Below are positions 32,035-41,566 of a stretch of DNA of 64,000 nucleotides, in pieces; the stretch's first letter is position 1, and the number at the start of each line of letters is the position of its first letter. Origin of the DNA: Thiomicrospira sp. XS5 (GTDB lineage Bacteria; Pseudomonadota; Gammaproteobacteria; Thiomicrospirales; Thiomicrospiraceae). Made by a program: the position numbers and the translations under genes. The stretch covers positions 1-64,000 of the forward strand of contig NZ_LQBO01000001.1 of assembly GCF_001507555.1 (NCBI RefSeq), given 5' to 3'. The notes under the pieces are model-generated. The model worked only from the letters and a program-made list of their open reading frames with translations, was not told the DNA's origin and ran no database searches.

Positions 32035-33051
32035 ATGGCTCTCGGTGACATTCGCAACGACTGGACGCTTGATGAAATCAAAACCATTATGAATCAACCG
32101 TTTAACGACTTAATCTTTCAAGCCCAAACGGTGCATCGTCAGTACTTCAACCCCAATGAAGTTCAGACCAGCACCCTGGTGAACATCAAGTCCGGCGGCT
32201 GTGCGGAAGACTGCGCCTATTGTTCACAAAGCGCTCGCAACCAGACCGAAGTCGAAAAAGAACAGATAATGGAAGTCCAGGAAGTCATCGAGCAAGCCTT
32301 GGTCGCCAAGGAAAAAGGCGCCACACGCCTGTGCATGGGCGCTGCCTGGCGTAATCCGACCAAAAAAGACTTTCCGCGTGTGCTGGAAATGGTGCGTGTC
32401 GTCAAGGATTTGGGGCTGGAAACCTGCCTGACCCTCGGCATGCTCAACGATGACCAGGTAGCGCAACTGAAGGAAGCCGGGTTGGACTACTACAACCACA
32501 ACCTTGACACGTCCGAAGCCTTCTACCCAAAAATCATCACCACGCGTAATTATCAAGACCGTCTGGACACCATCGACAAGGTGCAACAAGCCGGTATCAA
32601 TGTGTGTTCCGGCGGCATTATCGGCATGGGCGAAGAACATAAAGACCGCGCCGAGCTGATCCGCACCTTCGCCACCATGCGTCACCACCCGAATTCCGTA
32701 CCGATTAACCTGTTGGTGCCAATTGAGGGCACGCCGCTGGCGCACATGAAAGGCCAGACCGATTCCTTTGAATTCATCCGTGTCATTGCCACCGCGCGCA
32801 TCGTCATGCCGCAAACCTACGTGCGCTTGTCGGCCGGTCGAATGGAACTGCCGGACGAAGCCCAGGCTTTATGTTTCCTGGCCGGGGCCAACTCCATTTT
32901 CTACGGCGACAAACTGCTGACCACCGACAACCCGGAAGGCGGGCACGACGAACAATTGTTCGCGAAACTCGGCATCACCATGCAGCAAAACGTCAAAGCC
33001 GAAATGGCCGCGAAAAAACTGGCGGAGCAAGCCACCGAACTGACCGCTTAA
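32035..33051 (+). CDS. bioB: Biotin synthase
   Basis: Radical-SAM enzyme inserting sulfur into dethiobiotin. The SAM-cluster motif is [10 protein letters not shown] near residue 54 ([13 protein letters not shown]). [15 protein letters not shown] and the conserved Arg and Cys residues of the 2Fe-2S site (RLSAGR) follow. The 338 residues are complete. The ATG has AAAGAAG upstream. It opens bioB-bioF-bioH-bioC; bioA and bioD are not in the window. Confidence 0.97.
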   Translation: MALGDIRNDWTLDEIKTIMNQPFNDLIFQAQTVHRQYFNPNEVQTSTLVNIKSGGCAEDCAYCSQSARNQTEVEKEQIMEVQEVIEQALVAKEKGATRLCMGAAWRNPTKKDFPRVLEMVRVVKDLGLETCLTLGMLNDDQVAQLKEAGLDYYNHNLDTSEAFYPKIITTRNYQDRLDTIDKVQQAGINVCSGGIIGMGEEHKDRAELIRTFATMRHHPNSVPINLLVPIEGTPLAHMKGQTDSFEFIRVIATARIVMPQTYVRLSAGRMELPDEAQALCFLAGANSIFYGDKLLTTDNPEGGHDEQLFAKLGITMQQNVKAEMAAKKLAEQATELTA

Positions 33052-33073
33052 TCTGAACAAGTCGGTTTCCGTC

Positions 33074-34267
33074 ATGTCTCAAGCGTCCATCGAATCCCGT
33101 TTTGCGCCGATTTTAGCCGAACGGGACGCCGCATCCCTCACTCGGCGCCGCCCCCTCGCCACCTCGGCGCAAACCCCGGAAATGCAAATCAACGGCCTTC
33201 AGGTCGTGAATTTCTCGTCCAATGACTATCTGGGGCTCGCCAATCACCCGAAATTAAAAGAAGCCCTGCAATCCGTGGACACGCTCAGTTACGGCTCCGG
33301 CGCGGCGCATCTGGTGACCGGCCACCACCTCGAACACCATCTTCTGGAAGATGAAATCGCCGACTGGCTCGGATGCGAACGTGCGCTCCTGTTTTCCACC
33401 GGCTATATGGCCAATCTCGCCGTACAGCAAACGTTGATGCAAAAAGGCGATTGGATTCTAGCCGACAAGCTCAATCACGCGTCTCTCATTGACGGCGCCC
33501 GCTTTTCCGACGCCGACCTGAAACGTTATCCGCACAACGACATGCAAGCGCTGGAAAAGCGCCTGAAACAGGCCCAGGCCGACAACCGCCAATGCCTGAT
33601 TGTTACCGATGGGGTCTTCAGCATGGATGGCGATTTCGCCCCCTTGGATGAAATTAAAGCCTTAGCCAAAACCTACCAGGCCTGGCTGTTTGTGGATGAT
33701 GCACACGGTTTCGGCGCCGTCGGGCCGCATGGACAAGGCACCTTCGAGCATTTTGGCCTGACGCCGGACGACAATACCATTCTGATGGGCACGTTCGGCA
33801 AAGCCTTCGGCACCTCCGGCGCCTTTGTCGCCGGCAGCGAGATTCTGATTGAAACCCTGATTCAACTGGCGCGCCCCTACATTTACACCACCGCCAGCTC
33901 GCCCATTAACGCCAAGGTCACGCGAGAAGCCTTACGATTGGTACAAGACGCCGACGACGTGCGTCGACAACTGCAACGCCATATCCAACATTTCCGCGAT
34001 GGCGCCGCGCAAATCGGCTTGACGCTCTGGCCGTCGGAAAGCGCCATTCAACCGATTATGATTGGTGACAGCCAACGCGCGCTGGATTGGTCGGACGCGC
34101 TCAAACAACAAGGCTATTGGGTCGGTGCGATTCGCCCGCCGACGGTGCCCAAGAACACCGCGCGCCTCCGCGTGACTTTATCGGCCAGCCACACGTCCGA
34201 GCAAATCGACGGCTTATTGGCCGCGCTGGCTCAGTGTTCCGATGCATTCCCGTCCCACAGTTCCTAA
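33074..34267 (+). CDS. bioF: 8-amino-7-oxononanoate synthase
   Basis: PLP enzyme condensing pimeloyl-ACP with alanine. The fold-type I aminotransferase core has NFSSNDYLGLANHP, GSGAAHLVTGH, VTDGVFSMDGD, VDDAHGFGAVG and the PLP-binding Lys in GTFGKAFGTSGAF. Length 397 is normal. It starts 22 bp after bioB. Confidence 0.95.
   Translation: MSQASIESRFAPILAERDAASLTRRRPLATSAQTPEMQINGLQVVNFSSNDYLGLANHPKLKEALQSVDTLSYGSGAAHLVTGHHLEHHLLEDEIADWLGCERALLFSTGYMANLAVQQTLMQKGDWILADKLNHASLIDGARFSDADLKRYPHNDMQALEKRLKQAQADNRQCLIVTDGVFSMDGDFAPLDEIKALAKTYQAWLFVDDAHGFGAVGPHGQGTFEHFGLTPDDNTILMGTFGKAFGTSGAFVAGSEILIETLIQLARPYIYTTASSPINAKVTREALRLVQDADDVRRQLQRHIQHFRDGAAQIGLTLWPSESAIQPIMIGDSQRALDWSDALKQQGYWVGAIRPPTVPKNTARLRVTLSASHTSEQIDGLLAALAQCSDAFPSHSS
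33676..33685. repeat. CCAGGCCTGG copy inside bioF
   Basis: Exact decamer encoding Tyr-Gln-Ala-Trp-Leu just before the VDDAHG motif. Followed by CTGTTT. Confidence 0.9.
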
Positions 34268-34288
34268 AATAGCCGTACAATAACCGCC

Positions 34289-35146
34289 ATGTCCGAAAAC
34301 ACGAACATCAGCCCCTTAGCCCTTCACACCGACATCTTGCCCTATACCGGGCCGTCTGCGAGTGAAGACACCGTCGAAAATCTGACCTTAATCCATGGTT
34401 GGGCCGCGGAAAACAGCATCTGGCAGGACTGGGCCATTGAATTTCTGTCCCCGCATTATCGGGTGCATTTAATTGAATTACCGGGCTTCGGGCAAAGCCC
34501 ACATTTTGAGCATTTGGAAAACGGCCGAATCGACCAGGCCTGGTTGGAATCCTTGATTCAAGCACTGCCCGACCACACCCACTTGCTGGGTTGGTCGCTT
34601 GGCGGCCTGCTGGCCCAGCAAATCGCCCTACGGGAGCCGGAACGAGTCAAAAGCTTGGTTTGCCTGGCCTCCACGCCCCGTTTCGTCCAGAACGACGGTT
34701 GGCGCTGGGCGGTCAGTCCGCCGTTAATGGCCGATTTCATCAAAGCGCTCGGCGTGGAATACACCACCGTATTAAAACAATTCTGGAACCTGCAACTGCA
34801 AGGCACCGAAAACGCCCGCCCGCTGATGAAACGCTTACGGCAACACATGAGTCAACGCCGCTTGCCGCATTATTCCGGCTTGTTACAAGGCCTCTATCTG
34901 TTGCGCGACATCGACAACCGCGACGCCCTCATGGACCTGACCCAGCCGACCCTTTGGTTGCTGGGCGAACACGACCCGTTGATTCCAAAAGAATTGATTC
35001 AATCCCTGAGCGCATTGCAACCGGATGGCGAAACCCGCATTCTGAATGGCGCCGGACACATGCCGTTCTTTTCCCATCCGGAAGACACCGCACGTGAATT
35101 ACTGGCGTTTTTACGCGCCCACCCCTATCATTCCATGATTAAATAA
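34289..35146 (+). CDS. bioH: Pimeloyl-ACP methyl ester carboxylesterase
   Basis: Alpha/beta hydrolase that removes the methyl group placed by BioC. The nucleophile elbow is GWSLGGLLA, LIHGWAAENSIW forms the oxyanion loop, and the catalytic Asp and His lie in LGEHDPLIP and GAGHMPFF. The 285-residue chain is slightly longer than E. coli BioH because of its N-terminus. The bioH-bioC adjacency supports the assignment. Confidence 0.92.
   Translation: MSENTNISPLALHTDILPYTGPSASEDTVENLTLIHGWAAENSIWQDWAIEFLSPHYRVHLIELPGFGQSPHFEHLENGRIDQAWLESLIQALPDHTHLLGWSLGGLLAQQIALREPERVKSLVCLASTPRFVQNDGWRWAVSPPLMADFIKALGVEYTTVLKQFWNLQLQGTENARPLMKRLRQHMSQRRLPHYSGLLQGLYLLRDIDNRDALMDLTQPTLWLLGEHDPLIPKELIQSLSALQPDGETRILNGAGHMPFFSHPEDTARELLAFLRAHPYHSMIK
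34534..34543. repeat. CCAGGCCTGG copy inside bioH
   Basis: Exact decamer encoding Asp-Gln-Ala-Trp-Leu. It sits 1.1 kb from the bioC copy and 0.9 kb from the bioF copy, so each of bioF, bioH and bioC carries one. Confidence 0.9.
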
Positions 35147-35151
35147 TAGCT

Positions 35152-36087
35152 ATGACCATGCAACATTTCAGCCGCGCCCACATCCAAAAACATTTTAATC
35201 ACGCCGCCGTCAGTTATGACGAAGCGGCCGTGTTGCAGCGCGAAGTCGCCGCTCATTTAGACGAACGGCTCGATCTGGTCACTTTGCAACCGAAAACCAT
35301 TCTGGACGTCGGTGCCGGCACCGGCATCCTCACCGAAAAACTCGTCGAGCGTTACCCACAGGCTCAGGTCCTGGCGTTGGATTTATCCATTCAAATGCTG
35401 CAACAGGCTCACACCCATTTAACGCGTCCGAAATGGCCGGCCTTGCCGAAAGCCCTGATCGACACCTTTAATTTGACCCGTCCCGGCGCTACCTGCCTGA
35501 ATGGCGACGCCGCTCAACTGCCGTTAGCGGATGATTCGGTCGACCTTATCACCACCAACTTGATGTTGCAATGGTGCGACGACCTGGATGCGGTGTTTCA
35601 GGAGTTTCGCCGTGTGCTACGCCCGGAAGGCTTGTTGATGCTGACCACCTTCGGGCCGGACACCTTGAAAGAATTACGCCAGGCCTGGTCGGAAGTGGAT
35701 GAAACCCCGCACGTTAACACCTTCATCGACATGCACGACATCGGCGATGCCTTGATTCGAAACGGTTTCGGACAACCCGTCATGGATGTGGAACACTTTA
35801 CACTGACGTACAGCAAACCGATGGGCGTCCTGCGCGATCTCAAAGCCATCGGCGCCACCAACGCCACCGAAGGGCGTCAGCATGGTTTGATGGGGAAACA
35901 GCGCTTTACGCGCATGCTGGAAGCCTATGAAGGCTTTCGTCGCAATGGCGTGGTGCCCGCAACGTACGAAGTGATTCACGGCCATGCCTGGGCCGCGCAG
36001 GAAGTGGTGAAAGGCCCGAACCGCAGTCGCGATGGCTTGGTGGAGATCAGTCTGGACGAATTTGCCAAGCAAGCCCGTCAACGTTAA
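35152..36087 (+). CDS. bioC: Malonyl-ACP O-methyltransferase
   Basis: SAM-dependent methyltransferase that disguises malonyl-ACP so that fatty-acid synthesis can build pimeloyl-ACP. SAM motif I is ILDVGAGTGILTEKL near residue 50, followed by LALDLSIQML, NGDAAQLPLADDSVDLI and NLMLQWCDD. It has 311 residues, longer than E. coli BioC. It starts 5 bp after bioH with no clear ribosome binding site, so translational coupling is likely. Confidence 0.93.
   Translation: MTMQHFSRAHIQKHFNHAAVSYDEAAVLQREVAAHLDERLDLVTLQPKTILDVGAGTGILTEKLVERYPQAQVLALDLSIQMLQQAHTHLTRPKWPALPKALIDTFNLTRPGATCLNGDAAQLPLADDSVDLITTNLMLQWCDDLDAVFQEFRRVLRPEGLLMLTTFGPDTLKELRQAWSEVDETPHVNTFIDMHDIGDALIRNGFGQPVMDVEHFTLTYSKPMGVLRDLKAIGATNATEGRQHGLMGKQRFTRMLEAYEGFRRNGVVPATYEVIHGHAWAAQEVVKGPNRSRDGLVEISLDEFAKQARQR
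35679..35688. repeat. CCAGGCCTGG copy inside bioC
   Basis: Exact decamer encoding Arg-Gln-Ala-Trp-Ser, with GC to the left and TC to the right (GCCAGGCCTGGTC). Confidence 0.9.
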
Positions 36088-36099
36088 GCTTGGCTCGAA

Positions 36100-37119
36100 T
36101 TACTCCGCTTTGGCCGGGCGTAATGCCAAACCGATAACCGCATTCAGGCCTTGTGTCTGAAGTTGTTGTTGAAATTTCACCGTTAAATTTTCACTTGCCT
36201 GGGTAAAACTGTGCGTCGCCTGTCCTTTCAAGTTCAACTTATTCCCGCCGATTTGCACCCCATCGCTGAGCGCGCGAATGTTCAACGCCATCCGTTCAAT
36301 ATAAAAGCCGTAAGCTTGTGACTGCGCCACTTCTGATACCAGGCGAATATTCGACTTCTGGCCAGGCCTGGCGGTTTTTGAAATTTGAAACCCGGCTTGG
36401 CTCAAAGCGCTTTGCAAAGGGCCAACCAAACGTTTTGCATCGGCATCGGCGGTCACCACCACCCGCATTTCGGCTTTCAAGCGCGCCGCCTGCTGTTCAA
36501 AGCTTTGTAGAAAATCACTGTAAGGCCGGGCATCAAACCCCGCCTGCAACGTTTCCAAAATCAGTAACCGTTGCCGAAACTCAACCAACGCATCAAGGCT
36601 GCGACTGTAGAAAACGTATTTCGCTAAAGCGCCATCTTTTTGATGAGCCGTTTCAGCCGTTTGCAGCGACTGCATTTGCGCATCCTGCTGACGCCGCAAA
36701 TCATTAAACAAAGCCTGGCGTTCCAAGGCCACCAAGGCCACGGTTTTTCCATATCCTAAGCGCTCCGCGCGCTCAACCTGATAATCGCGTAACTGAATCT
36801 GCGCCACCTGGGATTGGATTTGCTTTTCCGAGGTGCGTTCGGCGTATTCATAATTGGATTGCGTGACCTGTAAATGGGTTTGAAAAGTCGCCGAAACCTG
36901 CACACTCAACTTTGAAGCAATGTCCACCAAGGCCGCTTGAACCGCATCTTTACGATTTTGGCCTTCTCCAACCCCATAAAGTTGCCGTGCCGTATCCGAC
37001 GGCGGGTTCAGAAACCAGTCCGGCGTCGGTTTTTCAGTGGTGGAGAGCGGCTTCACGTCCTGACCGACACACGCGGTCAGGGCGAACGAGAAAAAACAAA
37101 AAAGTAGGAATGGTTTCAT
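36100..37119 (-). CDS. LPP20-family lipoprotein
   Basis: 339 residues with a lipoprotein signal (FFSFALTACVG, lipidation Cys near residue 17). The LPP20-type region follows: PDWFLNPPSD, LYGVGEGQNRKDAVQAALVDIASKLSVQV. The middle is Gln- and Ala-rich and probably helical, and the C-terminal part looks beta-rich. It overlaps the upstream CsgG-like lipoprotein gene by 4 bp, so the two are probably made together. An envelope or surface-structure role is inferred only from the family. Confidence 0.75.
   Translation of the reverse strand: MKPFLLFCFFSFALTACVGQDVKPLSTTEKPTPDWFLNPPSDTARQLYGVGEGQNRKDAVQAALVDIASKLSVQVSATFQTHLQVTQSNYEYAERTSEKQIQSQVAQIQLRDYQVERAERLGYGKTVALVALERQALFNDLRRQQDAQMQSLQTAETAHQKDGALAKYVFYSRSLDALVEFRQRLLILETLQAGFDARPYSDFLQSFEQQAARLKAEMRVVVTADADAKRLVGPLQSALSQAGFQISKTARPGQKSNIRLVSEVAQSQAYGFYIERMALNIRALSDGVQIGGNKLNLKGQATHSFTQASENLTVKFQQQLQTQGLNAVIGLALRPAKAE
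36362..36371. repeat. CCAGGCCTGG copy inside the LPP20-family gene
   Basis: Exact decamer read on the minus strand as Ala-Arg-Pro-Gly. The plus-strand right flank is CGGTTTTTG and the arms GCCAGGCCTGGC extend the palindrome, so it resembles the terminator copies although it lies inside the gene. Confidence 0.9.
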
Positions 37120-38135
37120 TGCGATATCTGCGACAGGGCTTTTTCGCGGTTGGCCATGACGTGATCGATTCGCATCACGGCCTCATTGATTTCGTCAACC
37201 GGCTCCAATTGCAAGTCATCGGCCAGATGATACAGGCGCTTGGCTTCCGCCAAATCGCCCTGCGCTTCTTTGACCACCCCCAAATCGTATGCGGCGACGT
37301 AAGAGCGGTTATCGGTGGAATCCAGCAAGGTTCCGAGCAAACGCTCGGCTTTATCCAAACGCCCGGCTTCAATGTACTCAATGGCCAACGACAGGGTTTT
37401 CTTTTGCTCGGCGGTATAGTCGATGTCCGGGTCTTCCAACAAGGACACCGTCATATGCGTATAGTGCGGCGTCAGCTTATAGACAAAATTCGTGGCCACT
37501 TCCGATGCCAGCAATTCCAACCCGGCGGATTTCGACGGCAGTGAACGCGAATCATCGCGACAGTGCTTCCAACGACGGCTCTTCATATAGGTATCCGCAT
37601 GAATAATGTCGCCCTTGGTCACGTCAATCATCTTGATATTGGCGCCCATGGAGACGGTACGGATCTCACACAGCACTTTATAGACCCGGAATTCGTTGCA
37701 TTTCTTGTCGGCGCACTGCATGCGCTCTTCGTAATGACGGTCGTCTCGCGCCGAGGCCGACGTCACCTCACCGGTCACGAAAGCTTGTGCTCCAAGCAAT
37801 TCGCCCGCTTCCACCAGCTTGGCCTCATCCACCACGCCGCTGTACTGAAAGCGCTGCTCTTTCAACAACTGATCCACCTCGTTACGGCTGACGGTGGTGA
37901 AATAATATTTCCCGTCCAGTTTTTGTTTGGCCAAGGTCGCTTCGATTTTTCCCGCCAGGCCGATACTATCCTGCTCAAAAGGGGACACCGCAATCTGTTT
38001 GGTTTGGGCGGCTCGGTCGATTTGCGCCGGTTCCAACACTTTCAGCTTCACATTGGTCGCGCACCCGACCATGGCCGACGCACTGGTAACCAACAGACCG
38101 GCACGCGCCGCGCTCCAAATTTTCGTGCTCATCAT
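37116..38135 (-). CDS. CsgG-like lipoprotein with TPR-like C-terminus
   Basis: About 339 residues from the ATG at 38135 (or the adjacent ATG at 38132); the frame is open 16 codons further up without support. A lipoprotein signal ends at GC (SASAMVGCATN). The following 180 residues resemble CsgG-type outer-membrane lipoproteins (IAVSPFEQD, VSRNEVDQLLKEQRFQYSGVVDEAK, LLGAQAFVTGEV). Helical repeats near 265-320 (YIEAGRLDKAERLL, AYDLGVVKEAQGDLAEA) look like TPRs. With the LPP20 partner this suggests an outer-membrane assembly or secretion module, but no curli genes are nearby. Confidence 0.7.
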   Translation of the reverse strand: MMSTKIWSAARAGLLVTSASAMVGCATNVKLKVLEPAQIDRAAQTKQIAVSPFEQDSIGLAGKIEATLAKQKLDGKYYFTTVSRNEVDQLLKEQRFQYSGVVDEAKLVEAGELLGAQAFVTGEVTSASARDDRHYEERMQCADKKCNEFRVYKVLCEIRTVSMGANIKMIDVTKGDIIHADTYMKSRRWKHCRDDSRSLPSKSAGLELLASEVATNFVYKLTPHYTHMTVSLLEDPDIDYTAEQKKTLSLAIEYIEAGRLDKAERLLGTLLDSTDNRSYVAAYDLGVVKEAQGDLAEAKRLYHLADDLQLEPVDEINEAVMRIDHVMANREKALSQISQ

Positions 38136-38168
38136 CAGAAGTTTCGTCCAAAGGGTAATCAGAGTGTT

Positions 38169-38195
38169 CGAATCTCGAGCCAAGGCTCGGATTCG
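38169..38195. other. Long hairpin between the chemoreceptor and lipoprotein genes
   Basis: CGAATC-t-CGAGCC-aa-GGCTCG-GATTCG, a 12-bp stem with one bulged base and a 2-nt loop. No T-run follows, so it is either a factor-dependent transcription end for the chemoreceptor gene or an operator for the lipoprotein pair. Confidence 0.5.
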
Positions 38196-38224
38196 TTATT
38201 ATTGTATAACCTCACCGTCGAGAT

Positions 38225-41200
38225 TTACGCCAGTTTTTTCTCCAGGGCATCCATCAAGTCCAGAATCGAATTCGACAACTCCTGCACAATGATGAAATGC
38301 ACTTTCGCCTCATCGTCCTGTCCGTCGGCTTTCAAGTCATAGGCTTTCATCAAATCTTTACGCAAGTTTGGATACAGCTGCGCCATCAAAGCAAACTCGG
38401 CCATGTCGCCATAGCGTTCACGGCCTTCGCCTTGTAGCCAATGGGTGAAGCCAGTCGGATTATCGAAATCAGCCCGGGAAGCGGAACCGATGTCATTGAC
38501 ATACGCCTGCAATTTGTTGACCCAGTTTTTGAAGGCACGGCGCACCAAGGCTCGATCCCAACTGTCTTCCGACTCCGATTTGGCCATGGCGGAATGATCG
38601 ACCTTAAAGCTTTCGATCACCGCTTGACCTCGCGTCAAACCACGGCCCATCGTATCCTTCTGCAGATGGAAGAATCCGACCTGGCTACGCATCTGATCGG
38701 CTTCGCCACGCAAGGTGTCCGCCGCCGCCGCGGTTTCTTCGACTAGAGCGGCATTCTGCTGGGTGACACCGTCCATACCTTCAATGGCGCGGTTGATTTG
38801 TTCAACACTCTGCGTCTGTTCACCGTTGGCCAGAGCAATATCGGAAATGAACTGATGCATTTTCAAAATCACTTCCACAATGGACGCAAATTCTCTTTCG
38901 GAACGCTGCACCAGGGTTTCGCTGTGCGCGACTTGATTCACGCTGGTTTCGATCAGACTGCGAATCTCTTTCGCGGCATCCGCCGATTTACCGGCCAGGG
39001 TGCGGACTTCGCCCGCCACCACCGCAAACCCACGGCCCTGCTCGCCAGCACGCGCCGCTTCCACCGCCGCATTCAAGGCCAACAAGTTGGTCTGGAATGC
39101 AATCGAGTCAATCAAGCCGATGATATCGGAAATCTTCTGGCTCGATTCGGACAGTTCTTTCATCGACACCATGGTCTGCGACATGACCTCCGCCCCGTCA
39201 TCCGCCTGTTGCTTAGCGGCGGAAGCCAACGCCGAAGCTTCATTGGCGTTTTCGGCGTTCTTACGAACGGTTTGCGTAATCATATCCATCGACATCACCG
39301 TATCCTGCAAGGTCGCGGCCTGGTTTTGGATTCGATCCGACAAATCGGAACTGCCGGAGGCAATCTGGTCGGACGCATCATTCACGGTGCGTGACGATAC
39401 CATCAATTCGGAAATCGCCCGCCCCATGTTTTCCAGCGACGTATTGATGGCGTCTTTCATTACTCCGATTTTACCGAGATACTGGCCTTCGACGCGGCGC
39501 GTCAAATCGCCTTCCGACTGCGCGACCACCACTTCCACGGCTTCGGTGATACCGGCTTCCAATTGATCCAAGGATTCATTGATATTGCGCTTCAATGAAT
39601 CCAGTTCGCCCGTTAATGGCGTGGTCAAACGGCTGGAGAAATTCCCTTCCGCAATGGCTTTCATCGTCTGGTTGATACCGGACACGGCTTCATGAGTGTT
39701 ACGCATGGCGTTTTGCAAATCATCCACCATGACTTTGAAATCGCCTTCAAAGTGCGCCTGTGTTTCGAAATCGTAGGTCGCTTCGGTCAAACACTGGATG
39801 GCCCGTTCCAGTTCCGAAATCACATTCTGAATGTTTTGCGCCGAATGATTGACCTGCCCTTTGAGGATATTCAAATCGCCTTTGGCATCGGCTTTGATCC
39901 GGTATTGCAGGTCCCCTTTCGACAGCGCCGAAATCATATCGGACACACTGATCATCAAATGCTGCACCGAAGTCACATAGTGATTGAAGTTACGCGCCAT
40001 CTGGCCGATTTCATCGTCCACCACCACATCGGCACGTACCGACAAACTGCCTTCTTCCGAAGCGATCGACAACTTTTGCGTCAAGCGGCTCATTGGTTTC
40101 AGCACGTAATTACGCATCCGCCAGAAGACTTGAATCAGCAGCAGGATAAAACCGCCGGACATGGCCGCTTGGGCCACGTAAATCATGAAATAGGTATCGC
40201 TGAGCAGCTTATCGAGAATGTTCATCGGCTCGGAAATCAGGTGGGCACCGATGACTTGATCCCCGGCATGGATTTTACCCAACACCAAAAAGTCGTTGCC
40301 GACCACCGCATAACCGTTCTCCACCAACTGAGTGCGATCCGCCTGCCCCATCAAGTCTTTGAGTTTGGAATCTTCGAAGCCTTTCGTAAAGGCGAACGAC
40401 TGGTCCTTCGCTAAATCCAACGCGGCATAATGGTGACGAGATTCACTCTCCAAGTTGGCAATTTGTTGCAATGGCAAACTCACACCGACCAACCCGATGG
40501 TTTTATCCCCATAAGGCACGGGGACCAAGGCTTGAATAAACCCGCCTTCCGGCTGGAAGGTAATCCGGGTAATGGGTTCGGCCGGAATGGCATCCACCGC
40601 AATCGGCACGCCGCTGGACGCGACCTGCTTCAGGTTTTCATCGAAAATCGCCAAGCCGATGCCGGGCATATTGGCTCGCTTGACATACTGGTCGTGGTTG
40701 ACCTGCAGGATTTGCCACAGAACCGTGTCCTGATGGTCGTACAGGCCGTAAATCACCGCGGAGTTCCCGGCGATCCCGACCGCATTGGTCAAGGCAATCT
40801 GGCTTTGACTGGCGATTTCCGAATCCAGGTTTTTCAGCAACAGTTCCTGGCGCTCGAGCACCGCTCCGGCATAGAGGTTGTCGGCCACATTCTGCAAATA
40901 CAGCTGTAAAGCGGCACTCCACACAATCGCCATCACAATCAACGGCAAAATGGTTTTGCCCATAATGCTTTTCTGCGGCAAAGGACTCCAGCGCGCCAGT
41001 CGTTGCGACAAAGGCGTCACCAGCGCCCCTTTCTTAATCAGACGTTGACCGTTTTGAATCAACCGATAGGCGCTTTCCGCCAGCTCGACCTCATCGTTTT
41101 TAATCGGGTTTCGAACCGATTTGTAGCCGACAATTTCGTCGTTTTCCACCACCGGTGCAATATTGGCTTCCACCCAGTAGTGGTCGCCGTTCTTACGACG

Positions 41201-41455
41201 GTTTTTGACGTATTGATGCCACGGCTCGCCGCGCTTCAAACACGCCCAAAGGTCTTCAAATACTTTTTCCGGCACATCCGGGTGCCGAATCATATTGTGC
41301 GGCTGGCCTTTCAACTCGGCCCAGGTGTAGCCACTGACTTCGATAAAGGCTTCATTCGCGTAAACGATATTGCCCTGCAAATCGGTTTCCGACACCAAAA
41401 TATAGCCCTGTGGAATTTGATATTCTTGTTGTGTAACAGGTCCATTGTCTCTCAT
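38225..41455 (-). CDS. Methyl-accepting chemotaxis protein with N-terminal PAS domain
   Basis: 1076-residue chemoreceptor. An Aer-like PAS domain covers residues 20-125 ([26 protein letters not shown]). A transmembrane helix at about 168-188 precedes a periplasmic sensor of about 230 residues, then a second helix near 422-440. HAMP and repeated linker modules follow ([38 protein letters not shown]). The signalling hairpin tip is [24 protein letters not shown]. The C-terminal 115 residues resemble a CZB domain but lack its expected zinc-binding His and Cys residues. GGAAAGAG precedes the ATG, and a 6-codon ORF lies in its leader. The ligand is unknown. Confidence 0.9.
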   Translation of the reverse strand: MRDNGPVTQQEYQIPQGYILVSETDLQGNIVYANEAFIEVSGYTWAELKGQPHNMIRHPDVPEKVFEDLWACLKRGEPWHQYVKNRRKNGDHYWVEANIAPVVENDEIVGYKSVRNPIKNDEVELAESAYRLIQNGQRLIKKGALVTPLSQRLARWSPLPQKSIMGKTILPLIVMAIVWSAALQLYLQNVADNLYAGAVLERQELLLKNLDSEIASQSQIALTNAVGIAGNSAVIYGLYDHQDTVLWQILQVNHDQYVKRANMPGIGLAIFDENLKQVASSGVPIAVDAIPAEPITRITFQPEGGFIQALVPVPYGDKTIGLVGVSLPLQQIANLESESRHHYAALDLAKDQSFAFTKGFEDSKLKDLMGQADRTQLVENGYAVVGNDFLVLGKIHAGDQVIGAHLISEPMNILDKLLSDTYFMIYVAQAAMSGGFILLLIQVFWRMRNYVLKPMSRLTQKLSIASEEGSLSVRADVVVDDEIGQMARNFNHYVTSVQHLMISVSDMISALSKGDLQYRIKADAKGDLNILKGQVNHSAQNIQNVISELERAIQCLTEATYDFETQAHFEGDFKVMVDDLQNAMRNTHEAVSGINQTMKAIAEGNFSSRLTTPLTGELDSLKRNINESLDQLEAGITEAVEVVVAQSEGDLTRRVEGQYLGKIGVMKDAINTSLENMGRAISELMVSSRTVNDASDQIASGSSDLSDRIQNQAATLQDTVMSMDMITQTVRKNAENANEASALASAAKQQADDGAEVMSQTMVSMKELSESSQKISDIIGLIDSIAFQTNLLALNAAVEAARAGEQGRGFAVVAGEVRTLAGKSADAAKEIRSLIETSVNQVAHSETLVQRSEREFASIVEVILKMHQFISDIALANGEQTQSVEQINRAIEGMDGVTQQNAALVEETAAAADTLRGEADQMRSQVGFFHLQKDTMGRGLTRGQAVIESFKVDHSAMAKSESEDSWDRALVRRAFKNWVNKLQAYVNDIGSASRADFDNPTGFTHWLQGEGRERYGDMAEFALMAQLYPNLRKDLMKAYDLKADGQDDEAKVHFIIVQELSNSILDLMDALEKKLA

Positions 41456-41482
41456 GTTATCTCTTTCCTGATGTTCGATGGC

Positions 41483-41503
41483 TTAAACGCACAAAAGCAC
41501 CAT
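41483..41503 (-). CDS. Six-codon leader ORF upstream of the chemoreceptor gene
   Basis: ATG-GTG-CTT-TTG-TGC-GTT-TAA (Met-Val-Leu-Leu-Cys-Val), preceded by AGGAGG at 41518-41513 with 9-bp spacing, a better ribosome binding site than that of the chemoreceptor itself. Its stop is 27 bp before the chemoreceptor ATG. It may act as a translated leader or be a chance match. Confidence 0.3.
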   Translation of the reverse strand: MVLLCV

Positions 41504-41566
41504 GACTTTCAACCTCCTGTCAAAAGCCTTTGCGAAATCCTCTGATTCGGTAATATTTATTATCCG

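Noticed and set aside
37563-38342. 259-residue plus-strand frame opposite the CsgG-like lipoprotein gene
   Set aside because: It runs across a gene, an intergenic hairpin and the next gene end, has no domain and no ribosome binding site; antisense shadow.
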